NCBI RefSeq assembly: GCF_002836715.1
Contig: NZ_PJAT01000092.1
Span: 1 to 36,925, forward strand
Source of the DNA: Psychrobacter sp. 4Dc
Lineage (GTDB): Bacteria > Pseudomonadota > Gammaproteobacteria > Pseudomonadales > Moraxellaceae
DNA length: 36,925 nt
Direction of reading: 5' to 3'
A program made the translations under genes and the position numbers. Positions 18,898-27,550 of this stretch are shown here, one piece after another. The first letter of the stretch is position 1. Each line of letters opens with the position of its first letter. The notes below the pieces were generated by a model, which saw nothing but the letters and a program-made list of their open reading frames with translations, did no database searches and was not told where the DNA came from.

Positions 18898-19299
18898 GAG
18901 AGATCCTTTATCATCAATAATATTAGAGTTATAAGCTGTTTTGCATATATGTATTCAAGCACAGATTGACTAATTATCGCCAAACTATCAGGCTAATCAT
19001 GTTTGTCAGCCATAACGTGATTGTATAGGAATAAAAACCAAAAAACGGTAAAAAAATTTGTCTAAATATCGCTAGGTAAATGTAGTCACATCTAAAAATA
19101 CAGCTGTATATATCGCTGCTACGACAGTATGACTCGCGTAACTTATAACGAACTTGCACTGAATTATATCAAGGGTTTGTTATAATACGCAGCACTCAGG
19201 CAGCAATCCGAACATGCTTACGCTCATGCCAATCCCTATAATGACAGCCAGTCACCTTGGCAGCTATATACCGATATTGGACGCTCAGGAACAGATATT
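18898..19299. other. Divergent spacer can / potA
   Basis: A/T-rich; holds the potA extended -10 promoter at its right. A possible can promoter (TTGAAT with TATAAC, 19-bp spacing) lies near the left on the minus strand. No convincing small gene. Confidence 0.45.
19178..19186 (+). promoter_or_regulatory. Extended -10 promoter element of potABC
   Basis: TGTTATAAT is a perfect extended -10; no -35 at proper spacing. The leader to the potA ATG would be about 105 nt. Confidence 0.55.
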
Positions 19300-20541
19300 A
19301 TGACCGATTTATCTCAAAATACGCATAACACCTCTGCGTTACCTCATGATGATCAGGTGCTGCTGCAACTGACTGGTCTAAAAAAAACCTATGATCAAAC
19401 CGAAGTCCTAAAAGACATCAACCTTGATATCAAACATGGTGAGTTTTTGACGCTGCTTGGCCCATCAGGCTGTGGTAAGACGACATTACTACGCTTGATT
19501 GCAGGCTTTGAGCAGCCTAATGCTGGAGCGATATATTTGGATGGTGTACAGATGGCAGGCTTATCCGCTGATAAACGTCCGGTCAATACCGTATTTCAGC
19601 AATATGCATTGTTCCCTCATATGAGCGTCGCCCAAAACGTGGCTTATGGCCTAAAGCTAAAAAAAGTACCAAAAGATGAAATCCAAAGACGTGTTAGCGA
19701 GATGCTAGCGATGGTACAGCTAGAGCATTTGGCCAACCGCAAGCCGCAAGATTTGTCTGGTGGTCAGCAGCAGCGAGTTGCCATTGCACGCGCGGTGATT
19801 AACCGCCCTAAACTGCTATTGCTTGATGAACCGTTATCCGCACTCGATCATAAACTGCGCCTGCAAATGCAGTCCGAGCTGAAGCGTCTGCAACGTGAGC
19901 TGGGCATAACCTTTGTCTTCGTGACCCATGACCAAGAAGAAGCGCTGTCGATGTCAGACCGTATTGCCGTAATGAAAGATGGCACGTTCCAGCAAATCGG
20001 TACGCCTATCGAGATTTATGAAACCCCTGCCAATTTGTTTACTGCCAAATTCATCGGCGAGACCAATTTGTTTAGAGCTGAGGTCAAAGATGTCCATCCA
20101 GACCAGCCAGATCGCGATGGTAAAGTGACCAACGGACGTATCGAGGTCGAAGTCTGTGAATCGCAAGCACAAGAAGGGCCAACCACATTACGCAACTTAC
20201 GTCGTCCCAATTTTGCCAATGACGTGCAAGTAGGCGATATCGTTAATTTATTGCTGCGTCCTGAAGATCTGCGTATCTACGATCCAAAAGATAACGAGCA
20301 TAGTGGACTGTTAGGCCGTGTCATCGAGAGTAACTATAAAGGCAGCACCTTAGACTCGATTATCGAACTGGCAAATGGTCATATCATTAAAGCCTCTGAG
20401 TTTTTTGATGAGGATGACCCGAGCTTTGATTACAAACTAAACGAGGGCGTCAAAGTCTCATGGGTAGATGGCTGGGAATGGGTATTGCCAGAAGACTCTG
20501 AAGCTGTGCCAGACACGACTGTACAAAAGGATGGTAGCTGA
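19300..20541 (+). CDS. potA: Polyamine ABC transporter ATP-binding protein
   Basis: ATPase of a spermidine/putrescine importer (413 aa). Walker A GPSGCGKT (54-61), Q-loop region [13 protein letters not shown] signature LSGGQQQR (152-159), Walker B LLLLDEP (172-178) and the switch His in [11 protein letters not shown]. The C-terminal part after about 245 holds the TOBE domain ([11 protein letters not shown]). It is about 35 residues longer than E. coli PotA. AGGA lies 10 bases before the ATG. The stop overlaps the potB start by 1 bp, so translational coupling is likely. The substrate specificity is inferred from the permease pair; a related importer of other small molecules cannot be excluded. 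Confidence 0.88.
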   Translation: MTDLSQNTHNTSALPHDDQVLLQLTGLKKTYDQTEVLKDINLDIKHGEFLTLLGPSGCGKTTLLRLIAGFEQPNAGAIYLDGVQMAGLSADKRPVNTVFQQYALFPHMSVAQNVAYGLKLKKVPKDEIQRRVSEMLAMVQLEHLANRKPQDLSGGQQQRVAIARAVINRPKLLLLDEPLSALDHKLRLQMQSELKRLQRELGITFVFVTHDQEEALSMSDRIAVMKDGTFQQIGTPIEIYETPANLFTAKFIGETNLFRAEVKDVHPDQPDRDGKVTNGRIEVEVCESQAQEGPTTLRNLRRPNFANDVQVGDIVNLLLRPEDLRIYDPKDNEHSGLLGRVIESNYKGSTLDSIIELANGHIIKASEFFDEDDPSFDYKLNEGVKVSWVDGWEWVLPEDSEAVPDTTVQKDGS

Positions 20542-21419
20542 TGGCCCGCAACCACTTAAGCAGTAAAAGTCCATTTCGTACCGCCACGCTTTGGTTAATC
20601 TGGGGTTGGCTACTGATATTTGCGCTGTTGCCAAATATCTTGGTCATCGCTGTCAGTTTTTTGACTCGTGATAGCAGTGCGTTTATCAGCTTACCTGTCA
20701 GCATCGACAGCTATGTACGGATGATTGATCCGTTGTATTTTGAGGTATTTGTCCACTCATTATGGATGGCAGGTATCACAACTGTTATCTGTCTGCTGCT
20801 TGGCTACCCTTTTGCATGGCTGATCTCCAAAGCAAAAATACGTTGGCAGCCGCTGCTTATGATGTTACTGATACTGCCATTTTGGACCAACTCTTTGGTA
20901 CGGACATATGCGCTCAAATTACTATTTGCCAATAATGGTTTGATTAATAAATTGCTATTAGCCATCGGTGTAATCGATACGCCAATCGATATTTTATATA
21001 CCCAAGGTGCGGTGATCGCAGGACTAACTTACTTGTTATTCCCGTTTATGGTACTGCCGCTATATGCAGTATTTACTGACTTACGCAATGACATGCTATT
21101 GGCCTCGCAGGATTTGGGTGCAACTAAAACACAGACCTTTTGGCATGTGGTACTGCCATTAACAACACCTGGGATTATTTCTGGTGTACTGCTAGTCCTA
21201 TTGCCTGCAATGGGCATGTTTTATGTAGCAGATATCTTGGGTGGTTCTCGTAATTTATTGGTCGGTAATATTATTAAAAACCAATTTCTGGATGCGCGTG
21301 ACTGGCCCTTTGGCGCGGCAGCCAGCGTTTTATTGACACTGGCAATGGCGGTATTATTACTTGCCTACCGTGCCAGTAGCCGCCGCATTGGCAAGACTGA
21401 CTTTAACGAGGTGGCCTAA
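20541..21419 (+). CDS. potB: Polyamine ABC transporter permease
   Basis: A 292-aa inner-membrane permease with about six transmembrane segments. The first, LIWGWLLIFALLPNILVIAV, covers residues 13-32. The cytoplasmic EAA loop that docks on PotA appears as SQDLGATKTQTFWHVVLPL. The overall PotB/PotH pattern (PFWTNSLVRTYALKLLF, FPFMVLPLYAVF) is clear. It overlaps both potA and potC by 1 bp. Confidence 0.88.
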   Translation: MARNHLSSKSPFRTATLWLIWGWLLIFALLPNILVIAVSFLTRDSSAFISLPVSIDSYVRMIDPLYFEVFVHSLWMAGITTVICLLLGYPFAWLISKAKIRWQPLLMMLLILPFWTNSLVRTYALKLLFANNGLINKLLLAIGVIDTPIDILYTQGAVIAGLTYLLFPFMVLPLYAVFTDLRNDMLLASQDLGATKTQTFWHVVLPLTTPGIISGVLLVLLPAMGMFYVADILGGSRNLLVGNIIKNQFLDARDWPFGAAASVLLTLAMAVLLLAYRASSRRIGKTDFNEVA

Positions 21420-22225
21420 TGTCTTATAGCTCACCGAACAACAAAACTCGTCCGCTCAAGATTGGTAGTATCGCTGCTAAAGGCTATCTCGGACTGATTT
21501 ATACCTTGTTGTACCTGCCCATCATTGTCTTGGTGGTGATGTCCTTTAACAAATCAAAAATCGGTTATAACTGGGGCGGCTTTAGCTTAAAGTGGTATGA
21601 GTCACTGTTTAACAACCAAGCAATGCTCGATGCATTTTGGCACTCTATTGTCTTGGGATTGGTGGCGGCCACTGTCTCGACTTTGATAGGCACGCTTACA
21701 GCGTTGGCGTTACATCGTTATAATTTTCGCGGTAAAGGCTTACTAAATGGGCTACTGTTTGTCCTGATGATGTCGCCTGAGATTGTACTCGCTATCTCAT
21801 TACTAGCATTGTTCTTACTGATTGGTTTGCAATTGGGCTTCGTCTCGCTGCTATTGGCGCACATTACTTTTTGCCTACCCTTTGTTGTGATTACCGTCTT
21901 TGCACGATTGAGTAGCTTAGATGAGCGTTTAATGGAAGCGGCACGCGACTTGGGTGCTAACGAATCAACCATGGTGCGCACCGTATTGATCCCAGTTATC
22001 TTGCCAGCAGTCATGGCGGGTTGGTTACTGGCCTTTACCTTGTCGCTAGATGATGTAGTGGTTTCGACCTTTGTCACAGGACCTAGCTATGAGATTTTAC
22101 CGCTACGCATTTATTCTATGGTGCGCGTAGGACTCAAGCCAGAAGTCAACGCCATTGGTACGTTATTGCTGGTTGCTTCACTAGTATTGGTCGTTATCTC
22201 ACAGTTATTGTTACGCAAGCGCTAG
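21419..22225 (+). CDS. potC: Polyamine ABC transporter permease
   Basis: A 268-aa second permease with about six transmembrane segments. It has the family FNKSKIGYNWGGFSLKWYESLF after TM1 and the EAA loop AARDLGANESTMVRTVLIPVILPAVMAG. LDDVVVSTFVTGP is typical of PotC. No potD gene for the periplasmic binding protein follows; the next gene is metR. Confidence 0.88.
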   Translation: MSYSSPNNKTRPLKIGSIAAKGYLGLIYTLLYLPIIVLVVMSFNKSKIGYNWGGFSLKWYESLFNNQAMLDAFWHSIVLGLVAATVSTLIGTLTALALHRYNFRGKGLLNGLLFVLMMSPEIVLAISLLALFLLIGLQLGFVSLLLAHITFCLPFVVITVFARLSSLDERLMEAARDLGANESTMVRTVLIPVILPAVMAGWLLAFTLSLDDVVVSTFVTGPSYEILPLRIYSMVRVGLKPEVNAIGTLLLVASLVLVVISQLLLRKR

Positions 22226-22299
22226 ATATTGATTGCTGACTAATTGCTTATTAACTACTCTAATAACGGACTATGAGTGAAAGTCAGCGCTATATTGAC

Positions 22300-22317
22300 T
22301 ATAATGAATTTTTCTCA
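22300..22317 (+). promoter_or_regulatory. metR -10 element and possible MetR box
   Basis: A perfect TATAAT (22300-22305) is followed at once by TGAA-TTTTT-CTCA (22305-22317), one mismatch from the enterobacterial MetR consensus TGAA-N5-TTCA. The position over the start site would suit autorepression. Confidence 0.35.
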
Positions 22318-22338
22318 CCTTAGCGGTTAGGTCATATT

Positions 22339-23229
22339 ATGCTTGAGCTACGTCATCTTAATACATTAACCGCGCTACGAGCGCATGGTTCACTTGCAGC
22401 AGCGGCGGATGAGCTACACGTTACTGCCTCGGCCGTTTCGCATCAATTAAAAGAGCTTGAGAACTATTACGACATCAGCTTAGTCAATCGTCGGACGCGC
22501 CCGCTTAGTTTTACGCCAGCTGGTAAAGCAGTATTGGCATTGGCAGACAATATCCTACCGCAAGTTACTCGCACTAAATCAAACCTTAAACGCTTAGCAC
22601 ACGGTCAAGCAGGTAGATTACGCCTAGCATCAGAGTGCCACAGCTGCTTTGATTGGCTCATGCCAATACTGAACCACTATCGCCGTGAATGGTCGGATGT
22701 CGAGCTAGACTTTGCCACAGGGTTTGAGCCTGAGCCGCATCATCTACTCATGGAAGGTGATATTGATCTGCTTATCACTACCAGTGATTTACCGCTCGAC
22801 GGTATCAGCTATCAGCCATTGTTTGAATATGAGAGTCGTTTGGTACTTTCACCAACGCATGATTTAGCTGCTCAAAAATTTATTGAACCAGATGATTTGA
22901 TTAATGAGACATTGATTGCCTATCCCGTAGAAGCCAAACGCCTCGATATCATTGCTAACTTTATGACGCCAGCACAAGTAAGCTTTGAGAGTGTTCGTAC
23001 GACAGAGCTGACCGCGATGCTAATTCAGTTGGTTGCTAGTGAACGCGGCGTAGCAGCATTGCCTGATTGGGTGGTTGCTGAATACGAGAGAAAAGGCTGG
23101 GTGGTCTCCCGTCCGTTAGGTGATGGCGTACATTGTCAGTTGTATGCGGCGACGCGTACTTCTAGTCAAGACATTGCTTATATGCAGGGTTTTGCGAGTT
23201 TGTTAGAAGGGATTGTGAAGCCGGTTTAG
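22339..23229 (+). CDS. metR: LysR-family regulator MetR
   Basis: Transcription regulator of methionine synthesis genes that uses homocysteine as co-effector in enterobacteria. The 296-aa protein has an N-terminal winged HTH (1-60: LRHLNTLTALRAHGSLAAAA, TASAVSHQLKELE). An effector domain then starts with LRLASECHSCFDWLMP (95-109), a stretch very close to the MetR signature ECHSC. The C-terminus RGVAALPDWVVAEYE also matches MetR. AGG is 9 bases before the ATG. It follows potC on the same strand with its own -10-like element. metE or metF, the usual targets, are not in the window. Confidence 0.87.
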   Translation: MLELRHLNTLTALRAHGSLAAAADELHVTASAVSHQLKELENYYDISLVNRRTRPLSFTPAGKAVLALADNILPQVTRTKSNLKRLAHGQAGRLRLASECHSCFDWLMPILNHYRREWSDVELDFATGFEPEPHHLLMEGDIDLLITTSDLPLDGISYQPLFEYESRLVLSPTHDLAAQKFIEPDDLINETLIAYPVEAKRLDIIANFMTPAQVSFESVRTTELTAMLIQLVASERGVAALPDWVVAEYERKGWVVSRPLGDGVHCQLYAATRTSSQDIAYMQGFASLLEGIVKPV

Positions 23230-23378
23230 AGCTTTATTTGTCATAACACTCGTTATGGGAATATGTTCTGTTTGTCATACAGGTAGCGAAGTATTGGCTA
23301 TATAATTAGCATTCTTTCGGCTATCATCCTAAATTGTACGGAATTAGTTGACCACAGACTTTGCTCATAGGAAAGAAA

Positions 23379-23738
23379 ATGTCGTTCTTTTATCCTAAAG
23401 ATGTAGATTTTATGGAGATGTTTGGATGCGAGAGTCATATAGATAAGGATGGTTTGCTAGAATCCACATTCATTGATACACAAAATAAAAAAATGGTTTT
23501 TTCTATCAGTGATATGCAGAACTCAATATCTGCTTATGTATATCAAGATGAAGCAGTAATATTTAAGATATATGAAGAAGGAGCGATGAGGGTCATGATA
23601 TATGAAAATCAGATCATTATAGAATATCTGAATTATCAGGATTTATACGCTAAAAGACTTACTATTATTGATGTGTATCCAATATTTAAAATTGACCACT
23701 CTACTCTGATAGACAAGGATATGAACCAGCTAAACTAA
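23379..23738 (+). CDS. Uncharacterised A/T-rich small acidic protein
   Basis: A 119-aa protein I do not recognise. The start at ATG 23379 is supported by AGGAAAG immediately upstream; the frame opens 6 codons earlier at a TTG. It is soluble and acidic, with no signal peptide or membrane segment, and rich in Ile, Tyr and Asp. Alternating hydrophobic strands (AYVYQDEAVIFKIYE, RVMIYENQIIIEYL) suggest a small beta-rich fold. Sample 60-bp lines inside the gene are about 27% GC, clearly lower than flanking genes, which points to recent acquisition. Size and composition are like polymorphic-toxin immunity proteins, but no toxin gene is adjacent and this is only a guess. Confidence 0.6.
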   Translation: MSFFYPKDVDFMEMFGCESHIDKDGLLESTFIDTQNKKMVFSISDMQNSISAYVYQDEAVIFKIYEEGAMRVMIYENQIIIEYLNYQDLYAKRLTIIDVYPIFKIDHSTLIDKDMNQLN

Positions 23739-24063
23739 ATACTTTAAAGGTATTATCATATTAAGATGTACCTACAGCGAACCAATCAGGTGCTTTCACT
23801 GGTTCGGTACCCTAGTGAGGACTTGAATCTTTGACTGTAGGCTAATGATATCGAGGTTTTGAATTACTGAGATAGTCACAGTGTACTTTATGGTGTACTT
23901 ACCATACATATTCTATCTGTGATCGATGCGCTATACAGGCATCAATGTGGTAGGTATATGAGACACCTCGGAATTTTAATACTCTCTAAGATTGTTGGAT
24001 ATCAAACAATCCCAGCGTGGTTCAGCATATGTATCAAAAAAACATTTTTTATTAGGAAAGGCC
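23739..24063. other. Degenerate spacer with short repeats and tRNA-like fragment
   Basis: No gene. It contains GAACCA/TGGTTC arms around a 15-nt loop in the 23770s-23800s, and a minus-strand stretch reading TTCAAGTCCTC then GGGTACC that resembles a tRNA T-loop plus acceptor end but does not fold. Two direct GTGTACTT copies 12 bp apart follow (23881-23888, 23893-23900). This may be a decayed integration site; no integrase is present. Confidence 0.35.
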
Positions 24064-25005
24064 ATGCTGCTTAGTTTTATTGCGCGCCATAGCACATTAA
24101 TTATGCCAGTTTGTGCAATTATGGGCTTTGTTTTTCCAAACTTATCCAATGCAGTATTGGTATATTTACCCCAAATATTGTTCTTCTTGATGTTTTTTAC
24201 TTTACTAGGCATTGACCAATATGCACTTTTAAAGCGTATAGCGACAAGCTATGTATGGGTTTTTGCCTTGTTACAAAGCGGGGGCATGAGTCTAGCTTTA
24301 ATAGTAATTGCTTATGCACTCGGTGTACGTGGCGATTGGCTATTGGCGATTGCAGGTCTTGGTGCCACTGCCCCATTATTCGGTAGTGGTGCGTTGGTCA
24401 ATGCGGTGGGATTTGATGCACAACTGGCGACGGCAAAAACTATCGCTGCTACGCTCGTTATGCCCTGTACATTATTAGGCGTATTATGGCTATTAGGCGA
24501 TGAAAGTTCGAATTTAGACGTTGGTCTTTATGTCAAACGCTTGTTAGTTTATATTTTCATGCCAATGGTGCTAGCTGTGGGAGTGCGTCGGTTTGTTCCA
24601 CCTGCTATTTTGTCACGTTATTATCCCAAAATTGGGCAGTTTAATATTTTACTGCTGATGTTGTTTCCACTGGGACTGATGGCAGGATTTCGTACTACGT
24701 TTGACCATAATCCCTGGCAAGCGTTGTTATTACTAGTGCTAAGTTCGGTATTGGCATTGGTGTTTTATTTTACCGCTTATATAATATATCGGCGTTTTGG
24801 CTATGAGAATGCTATTGTCGCGGCGCTGGTATGTGGCGGACGCAATGTATTACTTTCTTACACCATAACTGTACCCTTTATGGGTGCGGTGTTTCTACCG
24901 TTACTGGGTGCTTTTCAATTACCAATGTTTTGCTTACCCTTACTGGGCAAATATATGGCAAAACGCCATACAACTAGGCCTATGGATTTAAAATCAAGTT
25001 TTTGA
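24064..25005 (+). CDS. Multi-pass membrane transporter, BASS/bile-acid:sodium-symporter-like
   Basis: From ATG 24064 (AGGAAAGG just upstream) this is a 313-aa very hydrophobic protein with about nine or ten membrane segments. Features consistent with the BASS/SBF fold are two inverted halves, a broken-helix-like GLGATAPLFGSGALVNAVG, and near the end ALVCGGRNVLLSYTI followed by FLPLLGAFQLPMF. Such proteins move organic anions with sodium; here the substrate cannot be told. The frame continues upstream to a TTG at 23992, without a good ribosome binding site. It stands alone between a degenerate spacer and a short tandem repeat. An auxin-efflux- or ArsB-like carrier is a weaker alternative. Confidence 0.68.
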   Translation: MLLSFIARHSTLIMPVCAIMGFVFPNLSNAVLVYLPQILFFLMFFTLLGIDQYALLKRIATSYVWVFALLQSGGMSLALIVIAYALGVRGDWLLAIAGLGATAPLFGSGALVNAVGFDAQLATAKTIAATLVMPCTLLGVLWLLGDESSNLDVGLYVKRLLVYIFMPMVLAVGVRRFVPPAILSRYYPKIGQFNILLLMLFPLGLMAGFRTTFDHNPWQALLLLVLSSVLALVFYFTAYIIYRRFGYENAIVAALVCGGRNVLLSYTITVPFMGAVFLPLLGAFQLPMFCLPLLGKYMAKRHTTRPMDLKSSF

Positions 25006-25091
25006 ACAGCCAGACTGTTAATAGATGATTTATCGTTTAAAGGATTTATTTTTTGAGTATACCCCAACGAAACCAGTTATTTCACCCTTTA

Positions 25092-25154
25092 AGTCTATTA
25101 ACAGACTACTTAAAACAGACTGGTATAATGGAACTACTTATAACAGACTGTTTA
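25092..25154. repeat. Imperfect 28-bp tandem repeat with ACAGACT cores
   Basis: Copies begin at 25105 and 25133: ACTACTTAAAACAGACTGGT versus ACTACTTATAACAGACTGTT (18 of 20 identical). A third ACAGACT (25101-25107) is part of the inverted repeat AGTCT-ATTAAC-AGACT just before (25092-25107). All lie between the transporter gene and apaH. Confidence 0.7.
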
Positions 25155-25189
25155 TTTAGCCTTATATATTAAGACGCTTATAACCCTCT

Positions 25190-26026
25190 TTATGGACTCG
25201 GGCACTGTGCGCTTGAAGTAAAAACCTTGCCGTCACCCAATCGATAAGCCAATAGATAATTACCCCACACGCAGCCACCGTCGAGTGCGCGCGCATGTGG
25301 CAAATCAATTTCGCCTTTTAGCGCAGCCCAATGTCCAAATAGTATCTTACGAGTGCGCGGTACTTGCCACTCAAACCAAGGCAAAAAATCGGTTGGCATA
25401 GCCTCATCTAAACCTGCTGAAAAGCTAAACTCAAGTGACCCGTCCTGCTTACACAAGCGCATACGCGTAAAGTAATTAGCAATTGCACGCATCTTGGTAA
25501 ATCCTTCGATACCTGCATGCCATTCATCCGCTTCTTTGCTATATAGATTCGGCAGCAATTGATCGAGCTGATTCAAATTACTTTGCAGCTGAGCTTCTAA
25601 TTGCTGTGCGTATCCTGCAGCGGCTTCAATACTCCAATGCGGTGGAATCCCTGCATGTACTAGCACCGTGTGCTCATCAGGATAGGCTAATATCGGCTGC
25701 CTGCGTAACCATTCGAGCAACTCATCACAGTCATCCGCAGCAAAGATAGGTGCGGTTTTGTCTTTATTTTTAAGCTTGGCTGCACCGCGCCAGACTGCTA
25801 TCAAATTAAGATCATGATTGCCCAATACCGTTGCCGCAGCGCCTTGCTCACACAACGCTTTGACATGGCGCAGCGTGTTCAATGAGTCCTCGCCGCGTGC
25901 TACCAAATCACCAGCAAACCATAACTTGTCTTGGATAGGATCGAAATCCAGTGTTTTTAGCAATTGTAGATACGCAGCATAGCAACCTTGTAAGTCACCG
26001 ATAACATACTGATGGCGAAAACTCAT
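25190..26026 (-). CDS. apaH: Symmetrical diadenosine tetraphosphatase
   Basis: Hydrolyses Ap4A to two ADP, and in E. coli also removes NpnN RNA caps. The 278 aa carry the metallophosphatase motifs GDLQG (10-14), GDLVARG (39-45) and GNHD (69-72), plus later HAGIPPHW and FGHWAALKG. Length matches E. coli ApaH (about 280). GAGG is 4 bases before the ATG. It follows ksgA on the same strand, but a terminator lies between and apaG, often between them in enterobacteria, is absent. Confidence 0.95.
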   Translation of the reverse strand: MSFRHQYVIGDLQGCYAAYLQLLKTLDFDPIQDKLWFAGDLVARGEDSLNTLRHVKALCEQGAAATVLGNHDLNLIAVWRGAAKLKNKDKTAPIFAADDCDELLEWLRRQPILAYPDEHTVLVHAGIPPHWSIEAAAGYAQQLEAQLQSNLNQLDQLLPNLYSKEADEWHAGIEGFTKMRAIANYFTRMRLCKQDGSLEFSFSAGLDEAMPTDFLPWFEWQVPRTRKILFGHWAALKGEIDLPHARALDGGCVWGNYLLAYRLGDGKVFTSSAQCPSP

Positions 26027-26114
26027 AACACCTCAATGATTTAAACACGATAGTTAAAGACAGCTAGCTCGATAAGAAATAAATACCTAAGCACCAATCA
26101 CAAAAATAAAGCAT

Positions 26115-26142
26115 AAAAAACCGCCATTATAATTGACGGTTA
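26115..26142 (-). terminator. Terminator after ksgA
   Basis: On the minus strand AACCGTCA...TGGCGGTT pairs with one mismatch and is followed by six T residues, 30 bp beyond the ksgA stop. It separates ksgA from apaH, which therefore needs its own promoter or read-through. Confidence 0.75.
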
Positions 26143-26171
26143 GTAGCATGCTTTTATGTATCAGAAATACA

Positions 26172-27035
26172 TTATACGTCTAGCTGCTGTGAATGATTGC
26201 TTAGGTTCACAAAATCTGTGACGCTTAATGTCTCAGGTCGTGCCTGTGGATCGATACCACAAGCCGCAAAATCGTCTTCGCTCAATGTCGGCAGCAACGT
26301 TGATTTTTTGAAGATAGCACGTAACGTCTTGCGACGATGGTTAAAGGTCTCACGTACGACAATAGCAAAGTGCTCTTCATCATTTGCGACTACTGGTTTG
26401 TTGATATGCGGTGTCAGGCGGAAGACAGCACTGGTCACCTTGGGTGGTGGATTAAACGCACCGCGAGGAACGGTTAGCAAATAATCTGTATCACAGTGGT
26501 ACTGCATGATGACCGATAAGCGGCCATAAGTCTTGCTACCCACATCGGCCGTGATACGCTCAACCACTTCTTTTTGCAACATGAAATGCATATCTTGAAT
26601 CACATCGGCATAGCTAAGCAGATGAAATAAGATAGGCGTTGAGATGTTGTACGGTAGGTTACCTACTACACGTAGCTTACCGCGATCTTCACTATATAGC
26701 TCACGGTAGTCCACATGCATCGCGTTGTCTTTGATAATCTCAAAGTTTGGGTGGCTATTGGCACCGATACGAATACGCAAGCTATCTGCCAAATCGCGAT
26801 CCAGCTCCACCACGGTCATTGCATCCACTTCTGCCAATAACGGCTCGGTCAATGCGCCCATACCAGGCCCAATCTCGATCAAATTGTCATCGCGCTCTAG
26901 ACGAATACTTTCGACGATTTCGCGAATGACGCTAGTATCATGCAAGAAGTTTTGGCCAAAGCGCTTACGCGGCTGATGTTTGGCAGCACGTAAGCTGTTA
27001 GAAATAGTTTGAGCATCAAATGAAGTTTTGGACAT
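26172..27035 (-). CDS. rsmA (ksgA): 16S rRNA A1518/A1519 dimethyltransferase
   Basis: Dimethylates two adjacent adenines near the 3' end of 16S rRNA during small-subunit assembly. The 287 aa have the N-terminal [10 protein letters not shown] (25-33), AdoMet motif [15 protein letters not shown] (53-66), motif [10 protein letters not shown] (126-133) and the downstream [11 protein letters not shown]. The start at 27035 has only weak upstream purines. In many gammaproteobacteria the order is surA-pdxA-ksgA-apaG-apaH; here pdxA lies beyond an inserted, oppositely oriented gene. Confidence 0.95.
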   Translation of the reverse strand: MSKTSFDAQTISNSLRAAKHQPRKRFGQNFLHDTSVIREIVESIRLERDDNLIEIGPGMGALTEPLLAEVDAMTVVELDRDLADSLRIRIGANSHPNFEIIKDNAMHVDYRELYSEDRGKLRVVGNLPYNISTPILFHLLSYADVIQDMHFMLQKEVVERITADVGSKTYGRLSVIMQYHCDTDYLLTVPRGAFNPPPKVTSAVFRLTPHINKPVVANDEEHFAIVVRETFNHRRKTLRAIFKKSTLLPTLSEDDFAACGIDPQARPETLSVTDFVNLSNHSQQLDV

Positions 27036-27550
27036 AAAAGAGTCTTAATGTATAAAAGATAAATGGGCGATGATAATGTAATGGCAGCGATACGCTGACT
27101 TTATAATGACAAATTATACCACAGCTCATAATTAGGCTGTGTTTTTGAATAATTATTATCGATAGACGAGCCATGCTTTCGAGTAACCGACCCGGTAACT
27201 TTTTACCTCTACATCCATTTAATATAAACTCTGATTATGCTAAATGGCAGCGTCAAACCAAGCGCTAGCAGACAGAAACAAGTCCAAAGATAAAGTCATC
27301 ATAACAATCGCGGCGTAAAACTAAATCGATAATTAATCGATTTTTAACACTTCTCTGGTTTAATAAAGCCCGACTGCATAACACAATTGGTTATGTCTCA
27401 CCTTTCAATTCTGAAAAGCAGTATTATGATAATTTAATCCTGTCAGGCATTGCTGTCTGACTCTAGTAAGCCAGTCTCTGATATAGTCGAGGCGGTTCAG
27501 CCCTACGCGATCGTCAGCCCGCCAGATAAATACCCTTAAGGAATTTACAT
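27036..27550. other. Spacer ksgA / transglutaminase-like gene
   Basis: This 515-bp region begins A/T-rich and becomes GC-richer towards the transglutaminase gene. It contains the perfect palindrome AAATCGAT-AATTA-ATCGATTT (27323-27343) followed by a few T residues. I see no convincing gene and no remnant of an apaG or transposase. Confidence 0.45.
27323..27343. repeat. Perfect inverted repeat left of the GC-rich gene
   Basis: Arms AAATCGAT/ATCGATTT (8 bp) with a 5-bp centre; the next bases TTTAAC give a weak T-run. It could be a weak terminator or a protein site. Confidence 0.5.

Noticed and set aside
18974..19159. 61-codon minus-strand frame between can and potA
   Set aside because: No ribosome binding site, no family resemblance, and hydrophobic/aromatic composition typical of chance A/T-rich frames.
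27230..27320. Short minus-strand frame with hydrophobic residues in the ksgA/transglutaminase spacer
   Set aside because: Only about 25 codons without a ribosome binding site; I could not link it to any transposase or apaG remnant.
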